Below are positions 1 to 8,094 of a stretch of 12,091 nucleotides of DNA, one piece after another (position 1 is the stretch's first letter; each line of letters starts with the position of its first letter). A program made the translations under genes and the position numbers. This DNA is from Byssothecium circinans. Its lineage: Eukaryota; Ascomycota; Dothideomycetes; Pleosporales; Massarinaceae. The DNA is taken from positions 8,068 to 20,158 of the forward strand of contig ML977013.1 in assembly GCA_010015675.1 (NCBI GenBank), read 5' to 3'. The notes under the pieces were generated by a model that was not told where the DNA came from, searched no databases, and saw nothing but the letters and a program-made list of their open reading frames with translations.

Positions 1-76
1 ATATATTAAGCTATCAAGTATATATTAAGCTATCAAGTATATATCAAGCTATTAAGTATATATCAAGCTAGTAAGT
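1..76. repeat. 19-bp tandem repeat, four units
   Basis: Four head-to-tail 19-bp units lie at 1-19, 20-38, 39-57 and 58-76. Units 1 and 2 are identical (ATATATTAAGCTATCAAGT). Units 3 and 4 have ATATATCAAGCTATTAAGT and ATATATCAAGCTAGTAAGT, so most unit differences are C/T exchanges. The array starts at the window edge and may continue upstream. It is a small minisatellite in AT-rich DNA; no function is visible. Confidence 0.9.
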
Positions 77-432
77 AGAAATTAATAAAATTACCTAAGT
101 ATAGCTAAGTCTGATATCTCTATATTACTAAAATTATTAACTAAAGTATCTACTAAGTAGCTCCCTAGTATTACGTAATAACTATACATTATACTAATGT
201 AGTACTACCTTATATAAGAAGCATATATAAATTATAGCTAATTAATGCTAAATAATAGCAAAAAAAGCTAGCTGCAGGGTAGTAGTAGTTAATAGCTATA
301 ATAGTAGCTAAGGTACTATAGTATAAGTAGCTTTTAGACCCTAAGCCCTTATTTTACTACCTAATATAGGATATATAATACGCGTATTAGTTATAATTCT
401 AAAGAATATTATTTAAAAAATACTACTTTATC
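77..432. other. AT-rich non-coding stretch
   Basis: No reading frame of note. The DNA is dominated by TA, CTA and TAG words, as expected after RIP. It contains two perfect palindromes: the 12-mer TATTACGTAATA at 169-180 and the 14-mer TAATACGCGTATTA at 376-389. I cannot assign it to a repeat family. Confidence 0.7.
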
Positions 433-434
433 TA

Positions 435-495
435 AAGTAAAGCACTACTAAACCGCCCACACTACTAAACCGCCTATGATTCCTTAGTAACACTA
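435..495 (+). repeat. Copy 1 left (5') terminal inverted repeat
   Basis: The 61-bp terminal repeat consists of a 9-bp tip, two 17-bp subunits of the form ACTACTAAACCGCCYAY and an 18-bp inner part containing TTCCTTAG. It matches the reverse complement of 2225-2285. Confidence 0.85.
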
Positions 496-515
496 ACTCT
501 ATCTTTAACACGAAA

Positions 516-2222
516 ATGCCTTAATAATAAAGGTCTGAATGACTCTAACATGAAGGCAGACTATAGCTTGCCCTTAGCGCATACAATAGAGGCTAATTCC
601 AAAGCTATTAAAGCGCTGCTGAGGCCTTTAACGTTAAGCCTCGCGTCCTCACTAAACGCGCCAAAGGAATACTGTTTCGACTAGAAATGGTACCAAACTG
701 TTTAAAACTATCCTTGACTAAGTAGGAAACACTTATCCTATACATCCTTAACCTTAATTCGCGAGGATTCACGCCTACGTTAGATAAAGTATTAGATATA
801 GCGAATAAACTACTACGCGAGTAGGGTGGTAAGAAAGTAGGCATCAACTAGGTAGAATAGTTCATGAACTATTTAGAACAGTTATGAATGGTTTAGAACC
901 ATTTGAAGGACCGTTAGAGGGCACTGCAGGAAGATCCTAAGGTAGTTAGCGCGTGGTTTAAGCTTATACAGGATGCTAAAGTAAAGTATGGCGTACATAA
1001 TAATAATATATATAACTTTAATGAGACTAGCTTTTAGATGGGTGTTATTAGCTCTATGAAAGTAGTTACTAGCTTAGAGAAGCGAGAAAGGCCTACAATA
1101 GTTCAGCTAGGTGATAAGGAGTAGGTAATAGATATCAAGAGTATATGTTTAAATGGTACATTCACCCTACTATTCATTATATATAAAGGACGCGTCTATA
1201 TCTCTTTATAGTACTAGGAAGCTAATATACTACATAATTAGAAGCTCTTAGTTTTAGAGAATAGATGGATAACTAATAAGCTTAGTCTCGCGTGGTTAAA
1301 GCACTTTAATAAGTATATAAAGGTAAGAACTATTAGCGTCTATTAGTTACTAATTTTAGATGGCCACGAAGGCTACCTAAATTAGGATTTTAAGGATTAT
1401 TACAAGGATAACAAGATTATTACACTTTATATGCCTGCGCACTCATCACACATCCTTCAGCCGCTTGATGTGGTGTTATTCTCGCCGCTTAAGCGCAAGT
1501 ACTCTAAGACTATTCAGAACTTAGCGCGCTAACATGTCTTTCATGTTAATAAGGAAGCGTTCCTACTAGCCTTTAAAGACGCGTTTTTAAGTATATTTAC
1601 GGTTCAGAACTATCAAAAGGCCTTTAAGGCAATAGGGCTAGTCCCTCTAAACGCGCAGGTGGTGCTTAATCGCCTTAATGTGCGTATACGCACCCCGCCA
1701 GGACCCCCACCACTAGAGACGCCGTGACAATCAAGAACACTAAGTAATACACGCAAATTTGGCTTACAGTTAAAGCTAGTACGTGATTCTATTACTTAGT
1801 TACCACGGATAGCTTAGGGTGGGCTTTCACAGCTCGTTAAAGGCGCTGAGTTAATGCTGCATAGTAGCGCGCTAATGAAGGCGCGCATTAAAGAGCTTAA
1901 ACAGCAACTTGCAGTAGTAACTAAGCAAAAAACACGCAAGTGTAAGTATCTTTAGAAGGGCGGCACTATAGAGTATGGTCCTATAGCAGACTAGAATAGT
2001 TCTAAACCATCAGGAACTGTTTAGAACTGTAAGAGGGTGAGGGTAGAGGGTGAACGCGAAGTGCGATAACTAGGTGTTCGCCACTGCGGCAACTGCGGTA
2101 AGGCTAGGCATAACGCGAGAACGTGTTAAGTAGATAAAGAGGGTTCTTCTAAGTTAGAGGCTAGTACTCAGTTTATCATGTCAAGTAGTGATACGGACGA
2201 TAATGGTGATGAAGTTAAGTAA
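516..2222 (+). pseudogene. Transposase pseudogene of copy 1
   Basis: This frame aligns codon for codon with the transposase of copy 2: ATG at 516, final TAA at 2220-2222, 1707 nt, no net insertion or deletion. I count 16 in-frame stops in about the first 175 codons, including three consecutive TAA codons at positions 3-5. They are the expected products of CAA/CAG to TAA/TAG and TGG to TAG. The first catalytic Asp (codon 169, 1020-1022) reads AAT (Asn) through TG to TA; codons 282 (GAT, 1359-1361) and 318 (GAT, 1467-1469) are kept. The internal Met at codon 252 has become ATA (1269-1271). At 1767-1769 this copy keeps CAG where copy 2 has a stop, so the two copies were hit independently. No functional product is possible. 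Confidence 0.92.
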
Positions 2223-2224
2223 GT

Positions 2225-2285
2225 TAGTGTTACTAAGGAATCGTGGGCGGTTTAGTGGTGTAGGCGGTTTAGTAGTACTTTACGT
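2225..2285 (-). repeat. Copy 1 right (3') terminal inverted repeat
   Basis: Reverse complement of the left terminal repeat with two 17-bp subunits, ending in TTTACGT before the TA target site. It keeps ACG at the tip, where the left end has AAG. Confidence 0.85.
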
Positions 2286-2291
2286 TATATA

Positions 2292-2335
2292 ATATATTCT
2301 ACTACTAAACCGCCTAAAATTCCTTAGCAACACTA
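2292..2335 (+). repeat. Copy 2 left (3') terminal repeat, one subunit missing
   Basis: The tip reads ATATATTCT (from ACGTATTCC by CG to TA and C to T). It is followed by a single 17-bp subunit ACTACTAAACCGCCTAA and then ATTCCTTAGCAACACTA. All other complete ends in the window have two subunits and are 61 bp; this one is 44 bp, exactly 17 bp shorter. Confidence 0.85.
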
Positions 2336-2337
2336 AC

Positions 2338-4044
2338 TCACTTAACTTCATCGTCATTATCGTCCGCATTACTATCTGAAAAAATATACTGAGTACTAGC
2401 ATCTAACTTAGAAGAACCCTCTTTATCTACTCAACATGTTCTCGCGTTATGCCTAGCCTTACCGCAGTTACCGCAGTAGCAAACACCTAGTTGTCGTACT
2501 TCGTGTTTACCCTCCACCCTCGCCCTCTTATGGTTCTGAACAGTTCCTAATGGTTTAGAACTATTCTAGTCTACTATAGGACCATACTCTATAGTACCAC
2601 CCTTCTGAATATACTTACGCTTGCGTGTTTTACGCTTGGTTATCACCTTAAGTTGCTTTTCAAGCTCTTTAATGCGTGACTTTATAAGCGCAGTACTATG
2701 CAGCACCAACTTAGCGCCTTTGACAAGCTGTGAAAGCCCACCCTGCGCCGTTCGTGGTGATTGAGTAATAGAATCACGTATAAACTTTGACTATAAGCTA
2801 AATTCGCGTGTATTACTTGGTGTTCTTAATTGCCACAGCGTCTCTAGTGGTGGGGGTCCTAGTAGGGTGCGTATACGCACATTAAGGCGATCAAGCACCA
2901 CCTGCGCGTTCAGAGGGACTAGCCCTGACGCCTCAAAGGCCTTTCGACAGTTCTGAACCATAAACACGCTTTTAAACGCGTCTCTAAAGGCTGGTAGGAA
3001 CGCTTCCTTATTAACGTGAAAGACGCGTTAGCGTGCTAAGTCCCGAACGATCTTAGAGTACCTGCGCTTGAGCGGCGAGAATAACACCACATCGAGTGGC
3101 TGGAGGATGTGTGACGAGTGCGCTGGCATACAAAGCGTGAGGATCTTATTGTCTTGACAATAATCCTTGAAATCTTGATTTAGGTGGCTTTCGTGGCCAT
3201 CTAAAATCAGCAACCGATAGACGCCTACCACGGTATCCTTTGTATGCGCATTGAAGTGCTTCAACCACGCGAGGCTAAGCTCATTGGTCATCCATCCATT
3301 CTCTGAGACAGAGAGCTTCTAATTGCGTGGTATATCGGCTTCCTGATACCACGAAGAGATGTGGACGCGTCCTTTGTAGATAATGAATGGTGGGGTACAT
3401 TCACTATTCAAACGTATACTTTGGATGTCCATTACCTATTCTTTATCGCCTGGCTGAACAACAGTAGGCCTTGCTCGCCTCTCTAAGCCAGTGACCACTT
3501 TTATAGAACCAATAATGCCCATCTGAAAGCTAGTCTCATCAAAGTTATAGATATCATCATCATGTACGCCGTACTTGATTTTGGTGTCCTCCACAAGCTT
3601 AAACCACGCACTAATCACCTCAGGATCTTCCTGTAGCATTCTCTAACGGTCCTTCGAACGGTTCCAGGCCGTCTTTAATGGTTCTGAACGGTTCACGAAC
3701 TGTGCTGACTAGTTGATGCCCACTTCGTCACCACCCCGCTCGCGCAGTAGTTTATTCGCTATATCTGACACTTCGCCTAACGTAGGCGCGAATCCTCGCG
3801 AATTGAGGTTGAGGATGTATTGGACGATCGTCTCCTCTTCGGTCGAGGTCAGTTTTGAACTGTTCGGAACCGTTTCTGGTCGAAAAGGTACTCCTCTGGC
3901 TCGTTCGGACAGGACGCGATGTTTGACGTTAAAGGCCTCAGCAGCGCGTCGGTAGCTGTTAAATTGGCCTCTATTGTATGCGGCAAGGGCAAGCTGTAGC
4001 CTGCCTTCGTGTTGGTCTCGTTCTGATCGGTATGGTTGAGGCAT
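2338..4044 (-). pseudogene. DD35D transposase pseudogene of copy 2 (pogo/Fot1 family with zinc knuckle)
   Basis: One uninterrupted frame runs from ATG (4042-4044) to TGA (2338-2340), 568 codons, near the size of Fot1-class transposases. It is broken by eight stops (3709, 3643, 3436, 3319, 3028, 2791, 2566, 2431; each the lowest base) and no frameshift. Domains: helix-turn-helix DNA-binding region about residues 10-60 (LALAAYNRGQF, RAAEAFNV) and a second CENP-B/Tc5-type helix-turn-helix about 68-130 (STEEETIVQYI). The DDE catalytic core has D169 in NFDET, D282 in LILDGHESH and D318 in LQPLDVV, with 35 residues between the last two. A C-terminal CCHC knuckle has C524, C527, H532 and C537. The stop at 2791-2793 is CAG in copy 1, direct evidence of C-to-T mutation; those at 3709 and 3643 fit TGG to TAG. 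The protein would have cut and pasted the element at TA sites. It cannot now be made in one piece. Confidence 0.93.
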
Positions 4045-4064
4045 TTTCGCGTTGAAGATGGTGA

Positions 4065-4125
4065 TGGTGTTGCCAAGGAATTTTGGGCGGTTCGGTGGTT
4101 TAGGCGGTTCAGTGGTGGAATACGT
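4065..4125 (-). repeat. Copy 2 right (5') terminal inverted repeat
   Basis: A 61-bp end read on the - strand: tip ACGTATTCC, subunits ACCACTGAACCGCCTAA and ACCACCGAACCGCCCAA, then AATTCCTTGGCAACACCA. It is little mutated and pairs with the 3' end pattern of copy 4. Confidence 0.87.
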
Positions 4126-5444
4126 TATACCTATTATAATAAATTAAATATTAGCTACTATTAGTAGGACTATTAAAGGTACAGTTTTTTATATATATAG
4201 AAAAATTAGTAATAAAATTAAAGAAGTAGAAGTATATTAAAATATAATTTTTTTTAAAGCCCTTTAGCGTGATTTAGAATGTAATTTTGCTACACTTATT
4301 CTTTACTCTATAAAATTAGTGCCTTACCTATCTTTTTTATACTTAAGATAACTTAATTTACTATTCTATAAATAATAATCCTACTATTAACTGATTCCTA
4401 GATTAGGAAGAAGTTAATTTCTTTCTAGCTACTAATATATCTTATACTAATTATAAGGAGACTTATAGGTCTACTTAAGGCTAGGTCTTCATATTTTTTA
4501 GTAGTCTAATTAACTAAAACTTTACTCTATAATATTATATTATAAAGTTAACTACTAAAGCTAAGGTTATAGTAGCCTTATCTAGAGTAATATAGCTAAT
4601 ATAGTAGTAGCGCCTTTTTTAAGACCTAAGACTTTACTTCTAATATAAGTAAATCTTACTTTATAATAACTAGTAAATACTAAGTCTTCTTACTAAAGAA
4701 GTATCTTAATTTATGATAACTTTTTATTATATTAATATTTATTATTACTAGCTCTATTAAGCTACTTAAGATAGTATTATCTATCCTCTCTATATAGAAA
4801 TAAAAGCCTAATTAGCTAATAGCTTTACTAAGCTTCTTACTTATTAAAAGTATAAAGACTAAGTAAAAGGCCTTAACCTCTCTAATATCCTATTATATAT
4901 CTAAGATCCTTCTTCTTCTTAACCTTCTTAATATAGTATATACTTAAGTTACTCTAATTTTTTACTTTTTACTCTAGCTTTCTCTTAGCTACCTTATACT
5001 TAAGATGCTTCTTTACCTTACTTTTTTTTAGCTCTTTTATAGCTACTTTATTCTTTTTCTTTAGTTTATATATAGTTAATCTACTATAGGCTCTCTTATC
5101 TTAATAGTTCTTTACTATTTCTTATATAGTTCTTATCTATTATAACTTACTAAGTTTTTTATACTCTGCAGTTTCTATCTTATTGTACTAAGTCTCTTAT
5201 ACTTTTAAGATCTTTCTTAGCTTGCCTTAAGGTTTTTTATACCTATAAGTCTTAATATATCTAAGTCCTTAGTTTAAATATATTAGTTTAATTTTTTAAG
5301 AAGATATTCTTTAAAGTACTAGCTTATATAAACTAACCCTATACTTAGTTAGACTAGCTATCTACTTTATATAGATTAATTAGAGTTACTATATTTAAGG
5401 CACCTTTCTAAGTCTGCTATCTAGTTATAGCATCCTATAAAGAA

Positions 5445-5616
5445 GCCTTAATATAGCGTCTTATACTATAGCTAGACTTTAAAGCCTTAATATAATATCT
5501 TATACTATAGCTAGACTTTACTTATACTTAGTCTATATATAGCGTCTTATACTATAGACCTATCTTATCCTCTTAAAAAAGCCTTAATATAGTATCTTAT
5601 ACTATAGCTAGACTTT
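5445..5616. repeat. 36-bp repeat motif, three full copies and one partial
   Basis: The motif runs from GCCTTAATATAG through CTTATACTATAG to CTAGACTTT. Full copies are at 5445-5480, 5484-5519 and 5581-5616, and a partial copy (core TCTTATACTATAGAC) lies at about 5530-5558. The first two are 39 bp apart. The remaining differences are C/T and G/A exchanges. It precedes the 47-bp array with only a short gap. Confidence 0.8.
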
Positions 5617-5621
5617 CTTTA

Positions 5622-5750
5622 CTTTTAATCTATATATAGTTTACCTACTATAGATCCTCTTATCTTATCTTTTAGTCTATATATAGTTAACTTACTATAG
5701 ACTTTTATACCTTTTCTTTTAGTCTATATATAGTTTACCTACTATAGATC
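5622..5750. repeat. 47-bp tandem repeat, three units
   Basis: Units begin at 5622, 5669 and 5716, exactly 47 bp apart. Each opens with CTTTTARTCTATATATAGTT followed by an ACYTACTATAGA core. The first 35 bp are well conserved; the rest of the unit varies. A related sequence (TTTATATATAGTTAATCTACTATAGG) occurs near 5066-5091, so the motif is also dispersed. Confidence 0.82.
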
Positions 5751-5867
5751 TTAACGCCTTAAATAGTGCTTTACTATAGTTAGTTCTTTCTCTCTTAATC
5801 TATAGTTCTATACTAGTTATAATAGTTCTCTTTTATTAGTAATAGTAATTACCTATCTACTTATCTT

Positions 5868-5973
5868 TAATAGTTCTCTACTATTTCTTATATAGTTCCT
5901 ATCTATCTTATAATTAATCTAATTAATCCTTATATAATAGTTCTCTACTATTCTTATATAGTTCCTATCTATT
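5868..5973. repeat. Dispersed TAGTTCTCTACTATT repeat, adjacent pair
   Basis: Two copies of a motif reading TAATAGTTCTCTACTATT, then CTTATATAGTT and CCTATCTAT, start at 5868 and 5935, 67 bp apart. A diverged relative starts at 5102, and fragments occur near 6012 and 6519. These look like remnants of a longer, once-tandem sequence. Confidence 0.6.
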
Positions 5974-7315
5974 ACTTAGTTACTTTAACTAACTTAATAT
6001 TACTCTTACTATCCTTATATAGTTTATTACTATCTTAAATAGTTCTCTTAAGTCCTTTAGGTATTACTATACTCTTATATTTCCTTATAGTTTATTACTA
6101 TTTAAAAACTATCTTATCTTATATTACTATTAAGTAAGTCTTCTAAACTAGGTATTAAGAGTATTCTTATTATATAATAGTTAGAGCTTTATACCTATAG
6201 CTTTAAAGCTTAAAGGGTAGAGCTTATAAGTATAATCTAAGAACTCTTCTTTATTATTACTATTTTACTTTTATATTATATTAGATATACTTTGTTATTT
6301 TCTTATCTTTAGGTTTAGGGTAATTACTAAGATCTTTTCTCTTATTCTAACTACTACGTAGCTATATAAGAACTTACTAGCCTTTAGAAACTTCTTCTTA
6401 TTACTATTCTCCTACTAGGTTAGGTATTTTACTAAAGTTATCTTATACCTATACTTTTCTTTTTTCTTACTTTTATTTGCTTTTTTCTATCTACTAAGGG
6501 GGTAAGGATGCCTTTATAGTACTATTTCTTATAGTTCTCTATTATTCTTATATCTTACTAGCTATCTAGCTAATCTAAGGGGGTATATTAGATATAGTAC
6601 TAAATAGTTCTCTATAGTTCTCTTTAGCCTTGTTTAGTCTAGCGTTAGCTCCCTACTTATATAGTCTTATCTCTTAAGCTTTACTATTTTATATATAATC
6701 TATCTTTTTCTCTCTATGCTCTTAGCACTTAGCTATCTAATAATAGTAGTTATATTTCTTAACTACTTTCTTCCTTTATAAATTAGTAATTAGGCGTAAG
6801 GCTTTATAAATAGGCGTAGATAGTACGTAGGTATATAATATAATATACCTTTAGTAGAGCACTAAAAGGTACTCGGATTAGTATAGTAGTAAAGAGATTA
6901 TAGATAGTAGGTAAAGAATTTAGTAGGCTAGAGTAGTATTCTATAGTATTACTAAGAGATCTAGGAAAGGTTAGCAATAGTGCTTATTTAGGTAAGATTT
7001 AGAACTTACAAAGTAGAATTAATAGTAGGGTAAAGAAAAGAAGGTTTAAAAACCTTAAATTATTCTTTTTATACCTACTAGCTACTTACTAATATTAGGA
7101 ATCTTTGCGCTTCCTTTACCTCTATTAAAGTTAAAAGTTATATAAAGTAAATAAGATCTATTACTAGAACTACTTTAATTTAACTACCCTACTCTTTAGG
7201 TAATAAGTTTAAATTTTATAATTACCTTAATTATAGAAGGAAATTATGTTGCAATATAAAGGTAAATAGAATATAGTTATTTATAAGAAACTATTAGATA
7301 AGGATATCTAATTTT

Positions 7316-7345
7316 AAGGAAGGGGGTAATATAATAGTTCTTGCT
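7316..7345 (+). other. Possible retrotransposon polypurine tract with LTR-like start
   Basis: The purine run AAGGAAGGGGG (7316-7326) is followed directly by TAATATAATAGTTCTTG. In LTR retrotransposons a purine tract immediately precedes the 3' LTR, which begins with TG; TG to TA by RIP would give this sequence. The following 700 bp contain TATATAAGCCC (near 7504) and TATAAAAGACC (near 7554), which could be LTR promoter and leader elements. I found no second LTR copy in the window and cannot read a polymerase frame, so this remains a suggestion. Confidence 0.25.
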
Positions 7346-7698
7346 ATATACTTTCTTTTAATTTATATCTAAAGCTACTCTACTCCTTCTTAATAGTATA
7401 TCTCTAAAACTATTAGCCTAATATCTTTTAGAATAGAGTTTAGATACCTTTAAATCCTTAGCTTTATCTACTTAACACTAGATTACCCCTAACTCTAGAT
7501 AATATATAAGCCCTTTTAGTTCTTAGATAGTTCTATAGTTTTAATTATTCTTTTATAAAAGACCTATTAATTAATCTATCTTCTTAGTTTATTAATTAGA
7601 TCTTTTATACCTCTATAATTATTTAGATCTAACCTTAAGCTATACTAAAGCTAGTATTAGTTAGCGTTATTATATATATTAGTTAGTAGTTATTAAGT

Positions 7699-7734
7699 TA
7701 TTATAGCGTACAGCCTAGGTTTAACGCTATAATA
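7699..7734. repeat. Perfect 11-bp inverted repeat (hairpin)
   Basis: TATTATAGCGT (7699-7709) and its exact reverse complement ACGCTATAATA (7724-7734) flank a 14-nt loop. Two CpG sites survive in the arms of an otherwise CpG-poor region. The role is unknown. Confidence 0.7.
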
Positions 7735-7797
7735 GTAAGTATAAGGTAGAGGGTAAGAAAAATTAGAAAACCTTCTAAATAAAGTTATATATATTAG

Positions 7798-7913
7798 AAA
7801 TCTATACTTTCTTCTTAGGAGGAAGATAGTATATACTAAATAAAGCTATATAGAAGTTTAAAGTAAGTAAATACTTCTAATACTAAAAAATCTAGTGTAG
7901 GAAGTATAGATTT
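7798..7913. repeat. 12-bp inverted repeat, 92 bp apart
   Basis: AAATCTATACTT (7798-7809) and AAGTATAGATTT (7902-7913) are perfect reverse complements. They could be ends of a small degenerate element or chance in AT-rich DNA. Confidence 0.4.
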
Positions 7914-8014
7914 TAAGAAAATTTAAACACTACCTTATTATAAAGCTTATATAAGCTATTTTTAAGTAAATAATTATTTATATAGCTTCTATATGTATAT
8001 ATATATAAAGTATA

Positions 8015-8075
8015 ACGTATTCTACTATCAAGCTAGCTAAACCATTAAGCTAGCTACTTTTCCTTGGTAATACCA
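8015..8075 (+). repeat. Copy 3 left terminal repeat, variant subunits
   Basis: A 61-bp end with tip ACGTATTCT, then two 17-bp subunits ACTATCAAGCTAGCTAA and ACCATTAAGCTAGCTAC, then TTTTCCTTGG. The subunit core AAGCTAGCT replaces GAACCGCC of the other copies. Two of the changes (A to G and C to G) are not RIP-type and occur in both subunits. Confidence 0.8.
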
Positions 8076-8094
8076 ACACCACACTCATCACGAA

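Larger units (their letters stand above)
435..2285 (+). mobile_element. Fot1/pogo-like DNA transposon, copy 1 (full length, RIP-inactivated)
   Basis: A 1851-bp element flanked by TA dinucleotides (433-434 and 2286-2287), the target duplication expected for Tc1/mariner/pogo elements. Inverted terminal repeats are at 435-495 and 2225-2285. It holds one transposase frame, 81 nt from the 5' end and 63 nt from the 3' end. Its extreme termini read A(A/C)GTAAAG where the other copies read ACGTATTC, so it belongs to a slightly different subfamily. It is one of the two most heavily mutated copies. Its 3' end abuts the 3' end of copy 2, six bases away. Confidence 0.92.
2292..4125 (-). mobile_element. 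Fot1/pogo-like DNA transposon, copy 2 (full length, lightly RIPped)
   Basis: A 1834-bp element on the - strand bounded by TA (2290-2291 and 4126-4127). The 5' end (right) carries a full 61-bp terminal repeat. The 3' end (left) has only 44 bp, because one of the two 17-bp subunits is missing; this accounts for the whole length difference from copy 1. It is the best-preserved complete copy in the window, and its coding frame shows the domain structure of the family. It sits tail to tail with copy 1. Confidence 0.93.
4128..8012. other. 3.9-kb AT-rich RIP-degenerated relic DNA without genes
   Basis: No substantial open frame occurs on either strand. CpA and TpG are almost absent: from 5433 to 5766 I find neither on the + strand in 334 bases, while TpA is everywhere. 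This is the end state of RIP on repeated DNA. The + strand is pyrimidine-rich from about 4900 to 6770 and then turns purine-rich from about 6830 to 7060. The reverse complement of about 4900-5100 is rich in AAG/AGA codons, so a basic protein may once have been coded on the - strand; that is inference only. Short tandem repeats, a polypurine run and hairpins are listed separately. The original element type cannot be recognised by eye. Confidence 0.75.

Noticed and set aside
608..847. - strand open frame of 79 codons in copy 1
   Set aside because: Antisense to the transposase pseudogene; the same shadow frame appears antisense to copy 2 at 3713-3955. It is a by-product of the transposase codons.
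3028..3291. Separate small genes at 3028-3291, 3436-3639 and 3709-4044
   Set aside because: All three are in one frame of copy 2 and are pieces of one transposase gene separated by stop codons, not independent genes.
3713..3955. + strand open frame of 80 codons in copy 2
   Set aside because: Antisense shadow of the helix-turn-helix region of the transposase.
3849..4076. - strand 75-codon frame starting upstream of the transposase ATG
   Set aside because: Overlaps the conserved transposase frame out of phase and reaches into the terminal repeat; only the 4044 start gives family motifs.
4128..8012. Mitochondrial or centromeric DNA because of extreme AT content
   Set aside because: No mitochondrial gene frames are visible, and the near absence of CpA/TpG with excess TpA is explained by RIP. 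A centromeric role cannot be excluded but nothing supports it.
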